From positions 1-6,786 of the forward strand of contig CADFRV010000140.1 of the NCBI GenBank assembly GCA_902836725.1: DNA of 6,786 nt, given 5' to 3'. This DNA is from Muribaculaceae bacterium. Lineage in GTDB: Bacteria; Bacteroidota; Bacteroidia; Bacteroidales; Muribaculaceae. Every line of letters begins with the position of its first letter. Position 1 is the stretch's first letter. Positions 1-6,786 of this stretch are shown in pieces. Below the pieces are notes generated by a model. That model made no database searches and was not told the DNA's origin. It saw only the letters and a program-made list of their open reading frames with translations. The position numbers were made by a program, and so were the translations under genes.

Positions 1-5
1 TTTAA

Positions 6-2033
6 AAAATTCTTGACCAACAAGCCATAAATTACGCCGCCACCGACACGGAAGAGGCTCCACGCCGTCGTGGTCGCAAACCCAAAAACCTGTCTCAGGC
101 TGCCGCAGAAAAAGAAACAGCGGAAAACACTTCCGACAAAACTCAGTCAACGCAACAGGCCGCCACAGCGTCTCAGGATACAGCGAAAAAGCGCGGTCGC
201 AAACCACGCAACTCTGCTGCCGACAATAAGCCCGAAACTCCACAGAATGCTTCGGAATCAACCGGAAATAAAAACACCGGAGAAAATAATCCGACGGCCG
301 TAATCGAAGACGGCCCACAGGCTGCATCTCCCAAAAAGAGAGGGCGTAAACCCAAGAACAGACCCGCCGACCAACAGTTGCCTGAAATTGAGAACAAACC
401 GGTTCAGGAGACACCTGCGGCAGAGGAGCCGGCCACACAGACTGAGACCGTGGCATCCCCCGAAACATCCGGGCCCATAGCATTGCTCCAGGCGCCGCAG
501 GACAACAATATCCCAACAGAAAACAAAGACAATATCGACGTCGCCCAGCCGCCAGTCCAACAGGAGACAGACAACGGACAGCAGCAGAACACAGCCCCCA
601 AAGTCTTCACCCCGCAAAACGCCCAGAGCAACGACAATGCCGCTCCCGAACAGCGTCCCAACAACGGACCGCGCGTATTCGGACGTAAGGTCGACGAATC
701 ATTCGGGGCATTCTTCCCGCACGCCGCAGGCAAAAGTTTCACTCCGCGCTCACAGCGCGACCGCGAACAGGCACCCTATACTCCCGCACCCGCACCGATC
801 ATCATACGCGAGCCATCTGCCGATGCACAGCAACCCGAGCCGAAAGGTAAAAAGGCTAAAAAGAAAGCACAGCAGATGAAACAGCAGATGCAGCCCAAAG
901 TTCCCGCATACAACTTTACCGGACTGCTGCATTCCGAAGGTGTGCTTGAAATCACCCCGGAAGGATATGGATTTCTCCGTTCACGCGACTACAATTACCT
1001 CACCTCTCCCGACGACGTATATGTAACCCAGGCACAGATAAAACAGTACGGTCTCAAAACCGGAGATGTGGTGGAATGCAGCATAAATCCCCCGCGCGAA
1101 GGGGAGAAATACTTCCCGATGGACCGTGCGCTGAGCGTCAACGGCCGTCAGCCGGAATTCATACGCGACCGAGTGCCATTCGAGCATCTCACTCCCCTTT
1201 TCCCTGAAGAGAAATTCAATCTTTGCGGTGGCAAATCCAACAACCTGTCGACACGTGTAGTCGATATGTTCGCCCCGATCGGCAAAGGCCAGCGCGCGCT
1301 CATTGTTGCTCCCCCCAAAACCGGTAAGACAATCCTTCTGAAAGACATCGCCAACGCCATCGCGGAAAACCATCCGGAGGTATACATCATGATCCTCCTC
1401 ATAGATGAACGCCCCGAAGAGGTTACAGACATGAGCCGCAGCGTGAACGCGGAAGTGATAGCATCTACTTTCGACGAACCTGCCGACCGCCATGTAAAAA
1501 TAGCAGGTATCGTGCTTGAGAAAGCAAAACGCATGGTCGAATGCGGACATGATGTGGTGATACTGCTTGACTCCATCACACGCCTTGCACGAGCATACAA
1601 CACAGCACAGCCGGCCTCCGGGAAAATTCTGTCAGGCGGTGTCGATGCCAATGCGCTTCAGAAGCCGAAACGTTTCTTCGGAGCTGCCCGCAACATCGAA
1701 GGTGGCGGATCGCTCACCATCATTGCTACAGCGCTCACAGAAACATCGTCAAAAATGGACGAGGTGATTTTCGAGGAATTCAAGGGCACCGGCAACATGG
1801 AGCTTCAGCTTGACCGCAAACTCTCCAACAAACGCATATTCCCGGCAGTCGACATCATGGCTTCCTCTCCCCGCCGTGATGACCTGCTCCTGCGTCCGGA
1901 GACACTCAACCGCATGTGGATCCTGCGCCGTTTCCTCTCCGACCGCAACTCTATCGAAGCCATGGAATTCATCAAAGACCGCATGGAACGCACCAGCGAC
2001 AACGACGAGCTCCTGCGCACGATGGGTGACTGA
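6..2033 (+). CDS. rho: Transcription termination factor Rho, 5' end outside window, long disordered N-terminal extension
   Basis: Rho is a hexameric RNA helicase that ends transcription at Rho-dependent terminators. The frame is open from position 6 to the TGA at 2031-2033 (675 codons), against about 419 residues for whole E. coli Rho. It opens with KILDQQAI, which resembles the end of the usual N-terminal Rho domain, so the real start is upstream. The first 300 codons (6-905) are P/Q/N/A/E/K-rich and look disordered. The core follows: cold-shock-like RNA-binding fold with EGYGFLR (960-980), Walker A PPKTGKT (1311-1331), the IDERPEEV catalytic-glutamate segment (1401-1424), Walker B ending in Asp 1569-1571, Q-loop GKILSGGVDANA (1620-1655) and R-loop KGTGN (1782-1796). 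All expected core elements are present. No ATG, GTG or TTG occurs in frame before the TTG at 378, and the first in-frame ATG lies near 876, just before the core; neither is a credible natural start given the coding character upstream. Identity is certain; only the 5' end is unresolved because of an in-frame TAA at 3-5. Confidence 0.96.
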   Translation, partial: KILDQQAINYAATDTEEAPRRRGRKPKNLSQAAAEKETAENTSDKTQSTQQAATASQDTAKKRGRKPRNSAADNKPETPQNASESTGNKNTGENNPTAVIEDGPQAASPKKRGRKPKNRPADQQLPEIENKPVQETPAAEEPATQTETVASPETSGPIALLQAPQDNNIPTENKDNIDVAQPPVQQETDNGQQQNTAPKVFTPQNAQSNDNAAPEQRPNNGPRVFGRKVDESFGAFFPHAAGKSFTPRSQRDREQAPYTPAPAPIIIREPSADAQQPEPKGKKAKKKAQQMKQQMQPKVPAYNFTGLLHSEGVLEITPEGYGFLRSRDYNYLTSPDDVYVTQAQIKQYGLKTGDVVECSINPPREGEKYFPMDRALSVNGRQPEFIRDRVPFEHLTPLFPEEKFNLCGGKSNNLSTRVVDMFAPIGKGQRALIVAPPKTGKTILLKDIANAIAENHPEVYIMILLIDERPEEVTDMSRSVNAEVIASTFDEPADRHVKIAGIVLEKAKRMVECGHDVVILLDSITRLARAYNTAQPASGKILSGGVDANALQKPKRFFGAARNIEGGGSLTIIATALTETSSKMDEVIFEEFKGTGNMELQLDRKLSNKRIFPAVDIMASSPRRDDLLLRPETLNRMWILRRFLSDRNSIEAMEFIKDRMERTSDNDELLRTMGD
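63..359 (+). other. Three AT-hook-like basic motifs in the Rho disordered extension
   Basis: Three near-identical nonapeptides lie in the Rho frame: RRRGRKPKN (63-89), KKRGRKPRN (186-212) and KKRGRKPKN (333-359), 41 and 49 residues apart start to start. The core GRKP with flanking Lys/Arg resembles the AT-hook consensus (basic-G-R-P), known for minor-groove DNA binding; basic patches of this kind can also bind RNA. The copies use different synonymous codons (Arg as CGC, CGT or AGA; Gly as GGT or GGG), so this is protein-level conservation rather than a recent DNA duplication. DNA or RNA binding is inference. Confidence 0.7.
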
Positions 2034-2101
2034 TCACCCCGTATGGATCCCGCGGACAAAACCACCATATTCCAACAGAAATTTTCATCCGCCAATATAC
2101 G

Positions 2102-2150
2102 AAACCAAAAGGCGCTATGTCGAAGTTTTGACACAGCGCCTTTTGGTTTT
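2102..2150. terminator. Bidirectional intrinsic terminator between convergent rho and sulfatase genes
   Basis: A perfect 15-bp inverted repeat pairs 2102-2116 (AAACCAAAAGGCGCT) with 2135-2149. After one mismatch, TGTC (2118-2121) pairs with GACA (2130-2133), leaving a loop of about 8 nt. The outer stem is A/T-rich on both sides, so each strand places T-rich sequence at the 3' side. It starts 68 nt after the rho stop and lies just past the sulfatase stop on the other strand, which suits a shared terminator. There is no long pure U-run on either side, so efficiency is uncertain. Confidence 0.8.
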
Positions 2151-2165
2151 GACATGAATCTTAAA

Positions 2166-4748
2166 TCAGTTCAATGTCACTTTCGCCGAATATTCCGCTC
2201 CATTCCAATCAGTGGACTTGATGATATACAGCCCCTTTTCCAGATCAGTCATAAGCATAGAATTTATATTACTCGCCGATTTCACTTCCTGGCCGGAAAT
2301 ACCGTAAACCTTGATGCTTTTAGCCTTGTTGCCATCAGAAGTCCTGACTGTACGTGTAGAAGCATCATAGACCAGAACACCGTCCTTGTTCTTTTCTATC
2401 TGGGAAATTCCCGAAGTGATATATTGGTTGTCACGGACTTTGCAGATTTCCTCCGGGGTAAGTATGCCTTTGAAGAAATAAAGCTCATCGATCATTCCGT
2501 GCCAGTAATCCTTGTTGGCTTTGTGGCCACCGATACGGAAACCACCCGTACATGCCTCGAACACATTCGCCGGTACGGTGCTGTCGCGCTCACCGTTCAC
2601 ATAAAAAGTAACCGTCTGGTCAGCCGGGTTGCAGACCACCGCCACATGCTGCCATTCACCACGCTTGAACGCACCGGCAGTAGACCGGTTATGCTTGTTT
2701 CCGAGGAAATTTACATAATAGTAATTCAGGTCGCCACCGCCCACCGGTTGCTCCAGACGTGTAAACAGTGTGATACGGCCGGTTCCTGCATTGTCTTTCT
2801 GCGCCATAATAACCTGGTCACGGAAATACACGCCATCCTGCGGTGTGCCACCTGCGGGAACTGCCGTCTCTTCATCGTATACCCACGCACACACCGTATA
2901 CTGGGTGTTTTTGGAATCTACCAGACCGTTTACATTCAGATCCACATACTGTGCATTCCCGTCAAGCGCGAGAGCTTTTCCGAATTTACCTTCCTTGAAG
3001 CTGTATCCGTGGGGAGTGAGGGGATACTTGTTTTCAGACGCATCCTCAAGGGTCTCGTCAAAAGGGTAGTAAAACACCAGCTCCTTGTCTGTGTCGGGGA
3101 TATCATCCGCCACTTTCAGTCCCACACTTTTCGCCCAGGTATTCCAGAGCTGCTTGAGTTCCTTCACTTTGTCGGGATTTTCGGCCGATACATTATTGGT
3201 CTCCGAATAGTCATTGGCAAGATTGAACAGCTGCCAACCACCGCCGCAGAGCGATGTCAGTTTCCAGTCGCCGACACGCACCGCACGTCCGGTCTCATGC
3301 TCCCAGAAAATAGTACGGTCGCTGTCCCAGTGATTACCGTCGATAATAGGCATCAGGCTGCGTCCCTCGGCAGCCAGAGGCTGTATGGTGTGCCCTTTGT
3401 ATGTCTCGGGATATTCGGCGCCGGCGAGCTCTATGCATGTCGGCATCAGATCGATGAAATGGCATGGATCATTGACAATGCTGCCGCTCTTCGCCTTGAG
3501 CCCCTCAGGCCAGCTTACGATAGTCGGGGCAGCGATACCTCCGTGGAACGACTCCCTCTTCCAATAGCGGAACGGTGTGTTTACCGCACCTCCCCATCCT
3601 GTGCCGAGATAGTTGTATGTAAGTTCATCTCCCGGCACCGGCGCGTTGTGGGTAACCATGCGTCCGTCGCGTATGCGGTCATGACGGTCGAAATCGCCTA
3701 TATTGTAGTTTTCCGAGGATGCACCGTTGTCAGATGTGAAAATGATTATTGTATTGTCATATTCCCCGGTGGCTTTCAGCTTCGCTATTATCTGGCCCAC
3801 TCCCTGGTCGACACAATCGATCATGGCGGCATGCACCTCCATATTGGCGGCCTGGAATTTCTTGTCAGCCTCATTCTCCCACAGACGGCCCGATTCGTTC
3901 TTGGCACGCGGCGTCTGCGCCGGATCTATCAGTCCCAGCTCTACCATGCGGTCATAGCGCTTCTCGCGCATAACGTCCCAGCCTTCATCATACTTGCCTT
4001 TGTATTTGGCGATATCTTCAGGTTTCGCATGAAGAGGCCAGTGCGGAGCGTTGTATGACACATACATGAAGAAGGGCTCCTCTTTTTTAGAAAGATCGTC
4101 GATCATATCCACCGCTTTCCCGGTAATGAAATCGGTAGAGTAGAAATCTTCCGGAATGGCGTCGGTATAGATAGCCTCCTCGTTATGTACGAGCGAGAAG
4201 GGATCGAAGTGGTCGACCACTCCCCATATCGTGCCCCAGTGCTCCTCGAAACCACGGTTGCATGGATATGTGTCTATCGGCGCGAACGGACGGTTGTCAA
4301 ATGTGTTCTGGTGCGACAGCCACGCCATCTGGTCGGCCTTGTTGCCTATACCCTGCGTAAGCGACAGATGCCATTTGCCGCTCATCGCGGTATGGTATCC
4401 CGCCTCGCGCAATACCTCCGGAATCGTCACGCACTCCTTGTTGAGGCTAAGTCCCATTCCCGTAATGCCAACCTGCTGTGCATACAGACCGGTAAGCAAG
4501 GACGCGCGCGAGGGGCAGCTGCGCCCCGAATTGAAAAACTGTGTGAAGCGGATGCCGTTTTCAGCAAGTCCGTCAAGATTGGGCGACTCTACTTCGCCTC
4601 CGAAACATCCAAGATCAGAATATCCCATGTCATCAACCACGATGAGCATGATATTCGGGCGTTTGGCTTCCTGTTGCTGGGCGGCAGCAAACACTGGCAA
4701 TACAGCCGTGGCCGACATCAGCAACTTCTTTGAATCAGTTATGTTCAT
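2166..4748 (-). CDS. Secreted Cys-type sulfatase with LamG-like domain and T9SS-like C-terminal tail
   Basis: Predicted 860-residue exported sulfatase that hydrolyses sulfate esters, probably on a glycan. Residues 1-23 form a signal peptide (KK, hydrophobic core, FAAA then QQQ) with no lipobox Cys. The sulfatase domain spans about 31-545: metal-binding DD at 39-40, the formylglycine site C78-P-S-R81 (Cys codon 4515-4517), GKWH at 124-127, the NAPHWPLH His segment at 233-240, SDNG at 339-342 and GDWKL at 493-497. These are the expected catalytic and metal-site elements, so the enzyme looks intact. Residues about 557-768 resemble a LamG/ConA-like carbohydrate-binding sandwich (FYVNGE, RIGGH, GMIDELYFFKG). 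The end (about 781-860, with VYGISGQEV and KGLYIIK) resembles a T9SS type A sorting domain. The first Met is chosen because a start at Met11 would lose the basic n-region. The start has no Shine-Dalgarno, as is usual in Bacteroidota. Cys78 needs a maturase such as anSME, not seen here. Substrate and sulfatase subfamily cannot be assigned by eye. Confidence 0.93.
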   Translation of the reverse strand: MNITDSKKLLMSATAVLPVFAAAQQQEAKRPNIMLIVVDDMGYSDLGCFGGEVESPNLDGLAENGIRFTQFFNSGRSCPSRASLLTGLYAQQVGITGMGLSLNKECVTIPEVLREAGYHTAMSGKWHLSLTQGIGNKADQMAWLSHQNTFDNRPFAPIDTYPCNRGFEEHWGTIWGVVDHFDPFSLVHNEEAIYTDAIPEDFYSTDFITGKAVDMIDDLSKKEEPFFMYVSYNAPHWPLHAKPEDIAKYKGKYDEGWDVMREKRYDRMVELGLIDPAQTPRAKNESGRLWENEADKKFQAANMEVHAAMIDCVDQGVGQIIAKLKATGEYDNTIIIFTSDNGASSENYNIGDFDRHDRIRDGRMVTHNAPVPGDELTYNYLGTGWGGAVNTPFRYWKRESFHGGIAAPTIVSWPEGLKAKSGSIVNDPCHFIDLMPTCIELAGAEYPETYKGHTIQPLAAEGRSLMPIIDGNHWDSDRTIFWEHETGRAVRVGDWKLTSLCGGGWQLFNLANDYSETNNVSAENPDKVKELKQLWNTWAKSVGLKVADDIPDTDKELVFYYPFDETLEDASENKYPLTPHGYSFKEGKFGKALALDGNAQYVDLNVNGLVDSKNTQYTVCAWVYDEETAVPAGGTPQDGVYFRDQVIMAQKDNAGTGRITLFTRLEQPVGGGDLNYYYVNFLGNKHNRSTAGAFKRGEWQHVAVVCNPADQTVTFYVNGERDSTVPANVFEACTGGFRIGGHKANKDYWHGMIDELYFFKGILTPEEICKVRDNQYITSGISQIEKNKDGVLVYDASTRTVRTSDGNKAKSIKVYGISGQEVKSASNINSMLMTDLEKGLYIIKSTDWNGAEYSAKVTLN

Positions 4749-4842
4749 TGATAATTACTTATGATATTAGACAATAATACAGTTCAGATACATTCAGGCA
4801 AACAGTATTTGCACATTGAAGAAATGCCTCTCCAACAATTTA

Positions 4843-4850
4843 CAAAAATA
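4843..4850 (-). promoter_or_regulatory. Candidate Bacteroidota -7 promoter element for the sulfatase gene
   Basis: Read on the minus strand this is TATTTTTG, an exact match to the Bacteroides -7 consensus TAnnTTTG. It would place transcription start near 4836-4838 and give a leader of about 90 nt before the ATG at 4748. No clear TTTG -33 element lies at the usual distance (around 4870-4875), so it is either a weak or activator-dependent promoter or a chance match in AT-rich DNA. Confidence 0.4.
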
Positions 4851-4875
4851 GTTAATTTTATCTTAGCTATCTCAC

Positions 4876-4926
4876 ATCGCGATCATTTTATAATGGTTAA
4901 AAAATGTTATCGCATACGCCGCGATA
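4876..4926. repeat. Cluster of ATCGC/GCGAT inverted repeats upstream of the sulfatase
   Basis: ATCGCGAT at 4876-4883 is a perfect 8-bp palindrome. About 30 nt further, TATCGC (4908-4913) and GCGATA (4921-4926) form an inverted repeat with a 7-nt spacer. The same five-base word therefore appears four times in about 50 bp of otherwise AT-rich DNA. It lies roughly 40-90 nt upstream of the candidate transcription start of the sulfatase, where an activator or repressor would bind. The role is inferred from position and symmetry only. Confidence 0.35.
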
Positions 4927-4937
4927 CTATTGTACAC

Positions 4938-4975
4938 AAAAAATGACGCTGCACCATATTCAGGCACAGCGTCAT
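4938..4975 (-). terminator. Intrinsic terminator of the Omp28-like gene
   Basis: On the minus strand ATGACGCTG (4975-4967) pairs perfectly with CAGCGTCAT (4951-4943) over 9 bp. The loop is 15 nt, inside which CC and GG can also pair. Six T residues follow at once (A-run 4938-4943 on the plus strand). The hairpin begins about 50 nt after the stop codon of the Omp28-like gene, which it should separate from the sulfatase transcript. Confidence 0.88.
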
Positions 4976-5023
4976 GGATAGAGCATGTGTTCTGCCTCCG
5001 CAAGGAGTTGTTCAAACCACTAG

Positions 5024-6786
5024 TTATCTGACTGTTACTTTCTGGACGTCACTTCCCTGACGACGGATGTAGACGCCATTCTGCGGATCTGTCACGCGGA
5101 TACCCTGGAGATTGAAGTATTCTACCTGAGCATCTGCATCAACAGCGGAATCCTCGAAAATGTCGTCAATTCCTCCAAGAGCGCCGGAATTGATCATATA
5201 CGCATTTTCCACCACATTGCTCTTGCGGTTGATCAGATATACAATGGCATTGAGATTATCCTTGTTGGAAATCTTGCTTGCCGCAAGGAACTTCATCTCA
5301 TAGGTGAAATCATACTCCTTTCCTACTTCAACACTTTCCGGAACAGAACCTGCGATACCGCTGTTGTATTGGCGTGCCACATCGTTATAGATGGTCTCTA
5401 CCTTATTCGGTTTGTTACCCCAGCCGGGAACTGTGGTGCTCCCTGAGAAGTTATTATTCTGTTCATAAGGGCCTACCTTATCCTCGGTAACGGCGAATGA
5501 CAGCACATAGTCTTCGGAAGCCTTGTCATTGCCGAATGAGAACGCTGTCTTTGTATCGAAAATGATGCCGTTCTTGGCAGCATTGAAATGGGCAGTGGCT
5601 GTCACCTTCGCCGGCGCGGGATACGACTGATACTCCTCGATCTCCTCAATGCAGTCGGCAACCGGAAAAATTGCCTTGATATACATCTGGCGGTTCATGA
5701 TAGCGGAAGGATATCCGGTCGAATATGTCTGGTCGACACTCGAGAAGGTGGTGGAAGACATCTCGTCGCGATTGTGGACAGCCACAAGTATGACAGAGCC
5801 GTCGGTATAGGTCTCACGCAGTTTCTCCATAGTCACTATACCCTGCGGGCAATATCCGCACCATGTGCCCGTAAATTCCTCTACCAGCACATTTCGCACA
5901 TAACCGAGACCGGTGGGTATCACCTGGATTCCGGTAGTGCCCGACGCCATAACGGAATTGTTAGGCTCACCGTTCACTTTCGTGACAGTAAGGGTAACAG
6001 GCACATCTTCCAGAGCGGCAACATCGTAGCTCAGTCCGTCAATACTGCCGACAGCGCTCTTACTGTATCCCAGGGGGTTGGGGACATTGAACACCATGGA
6101 CTCCGCGTCTTTGTCGCCAACTTTCACCTCAACCTCAAACGACTTCACATCATTGGAGGCATTGTTCTCGATCATAAACAGCAGTGAGAACTCATCGTTC
6201 TGATATACGGTAGGCTGCATCTGCACTGCCGGTACAGAAAGTTCGTTCTGGGGAAGATTGTCACCGGAAATCGTAGCGCCGAGACAAAGGAAGCCTATCT
6301 GGTCCGAGAAATTATCGAACTGCCATTCGGGATTATCGTCAGCCGAAGTCTTCGGAGCCTGCAGGCCAAGCCAGCAGCCGGATACATCGTCGCCGTGATA
6401 CTCGGCATCAATTATCAGCGTCAGATCATCCGGCGAAGTCAACGGATAATAATAGCCTATATAAAACGGCTTGCCCGCTTCGATTCCGAACGGGGTGTCA
6501 AGTTTAAAATTCACAAGCGTAAGACCATCGGCAGGGAGATCAACACTCTGTGTATAGAACGGCTCGAAATCCTGCAGATCATACGCGAGGAAAAGTGTCG
6601 CTTTCTTAATTGTATTCACTGCCTTCTGCGCCGATTCCTTCTCGTTCATTCCCGTATAGAAAAAAATACCGCTGACATCATTGCCTGCGAATTTATTGAC
6701 TATACCAGGTGTCATCTGAAAAGCCTGCGCGATCTTCATACCCACCTTCTGATCGTTGAAACCGGTATATGTGTAAGGCGCATTTG
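5024..6786 (-). CDS. Omp28-related secreted protein with thioredoxin-like CGYC motif, N-terminus cut by window edge
   Basis: The frame is open from the right edge to the TAA at 5024-5026 (586 full codons). A GTG at 6743-6745 is the first possible start inside the window, but coding-like sequence (TYTGFNDQKV) continues upstream of it to the edge, so the start and any signal peptide lie outside. In-window residues 1 to about 290 look like beta-rich sandwich modules (for example GKPFYIGYYYP). From about 298, LVEEFTGTWCGYCPQG (CGYC at 5849-5860, residues 309-312) opens a thioredoxin-like domain with a later YPSAIMNR segment that could supply the cis-proline. This is the hallmark of the Omp28 family, named for a Porphyromonas gingivalis surface antigen. 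The protein ends in EYFNLQGIRV and NGVYIRRQG, a tail common on exported proteins of Prevotella-like Bacteroidales and similar to T9SS type A domains. Redox activity and partners are not established. A terminator follows, so it is probably not co-transcribed with the sulfatase. Confidence 0.85.
   Translation of the reverse strand, partial: NAPYTYTGFNDQKVGMKIAQAFQMTPGIVNKFAGNDVSGIFFYTGMNEKESAQKAVNTIKKATLFLAYDLQDFEPFYTQSVDLPADGLTLVNFKLDTPFGIEAGKPFYIGYYYPLTSPDDLTLIIDAEYHGDDVSGCWLGLQAPKTSADDNPEWQFDNFSDQIGFLCLGATISGDNLPQNELSVPAVQMQPTVYQNDEFSLLFMIENNASNDVKSFEVEVKVGDKDAESMVFNVPNPLGYSKSAVGSIDGLSYDVAALEDVPVTLTVTKVNGEPNNSVMASGTTGIQVIPTGLGYVRNVLVEEFTGTWCGYCPQGIVTMEKLRETYTDGSVILVAVHNRDEMSSTTFSSVDQTYSTGYPSAIMNRQMYIKAIFPVADCIEEIEEYQSYPAPAKVTATAHFNAAKNGIIFDTKTAFSFGNDKASEDYVLSFAVTEDKVGPYEQNNNFSGSTTVPGWGNKPNKVETIYNDVARQYNSGIAGSVPESVEVGKEYDFTYEMKFLAASKISNKDNLNAIVYLINRKSNVVENAYMINSGALGGIDDIFEDSAVDADAQVEYFNLQGIRVTDPQNGVYIRRQGSDVQKVTVR

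Noticed and set aside
378..380. TTG as the start codon of rho
   Set aside because: The reading frame upstream to position 6 keeps clear coding character, including KILDQQAI and three conserved basic motifs, so this TTG is internal.
981..1651. Minus-strand open frames of 167 and 189 codons within rho
   Set aside because: They overlap each other and the strongly conserved Rho RNA-binding and ATPase core, and show no domain of their own.
2043..4058. 671-codon open frame on the plus strand antisense to the sulfatase
   Set aside because: It starts inside the convergent gap, runs through the terminator hairpin, and reads as His/Arg/Ile-rich protein without recognisable domains. The opposite strand holds a complete sulfatase with all its motifs, so this is a codon-bias shadow.
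4761..4946. 61-codon plus-strand frame in the intergenic region
   Set aside because: It overlaps the candidate promoter, the palindromes and part of the terminator on the other strand. It has no recognisable motif or visible promoter of its own, and an AT-rich gap makes such frames by chance.
5588..6187. 199-codon plus-strand frame antisense to the Omp28-like gene
   Set aside because: It lies wholly inside a gene with a recognised CGYC domain, has a shadow-like composition and no start context.
6743..6745. GTG as the start codon of the Omp28-like gene
   Set aside because: The frame stays open to the window edge with plausible protein sequence (TYTGFNDQKV), and no signal peptide follows the GTG although the C-terminal tail implies export.

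Overview
The window looks like a chromosomal segment from a gut-type Bacteroidales bacterium, most likely near Muribaculaceae or Prevotellaceae. This rests on four things: a transcription terminator Rho with a very long disordered N-terminal extension, two secreted proteins ending in type A type IX secretion (T9SS)-like tails, a leader without a Shine-Dalgarno sequence, and one TAnnTTTG-type promoter element. The taxonomic placement is inference from sequence character, not from a search.

Layout. From the left edge to 2033 (+ strand) runs rho, whose 5' end lies outside the window. About 300 codons of low-complexity P/Q/N/A/E/K-rich extension precede a complete Rho core. An in-frame TAA sits at 3-5, directly before a segment that still looks like conserved Rho N-terminal sequence. 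From 2034 to 2165 is a short convergent gap holding one long hairpin that can terminate transcription from both sides. From 4748 down to 2166 (- strand) is a large secreted sulfatase: signal peptide, Cys-type sulfatase domain, LamG/ConA-like domain and a T9SS-like tail. From 4749 to 5023 is an AT-rich intergenic region with a strong terminator for the upstream gene, a candidate sulfatase promoter and a cluster of ATCGC/GCGAT inverted repeats. From the right edge down to 5024 (- strand) is an Omp28-related secreted protein with a thioredoxin-like CGYC motif, missing its N-terminus.

Functionally, rho is a housekeeping gene that meets an unrelated, outward-facing gene pair head-on. The sulfatase and the Omp28-like protein point the same way but are separated by a terminator and a probable promoter, so they are probably transcribed independently. 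They share an export theme (both tails resemble T9SS type A C-terminal domains), and the sulfatase fits host or dietary sulfated-glycan use. No SusC/SusD pair, sulfatase-maturing enzyme, RNA gene, insertion sequence or CRISPR array is visible.

The most interesting parts are the disordered Rho extension, with three AT-hook-like basic motifs, and the possible nonsense codon or contig-end error at its edge. I see no convincing new multi-gene system in this window.
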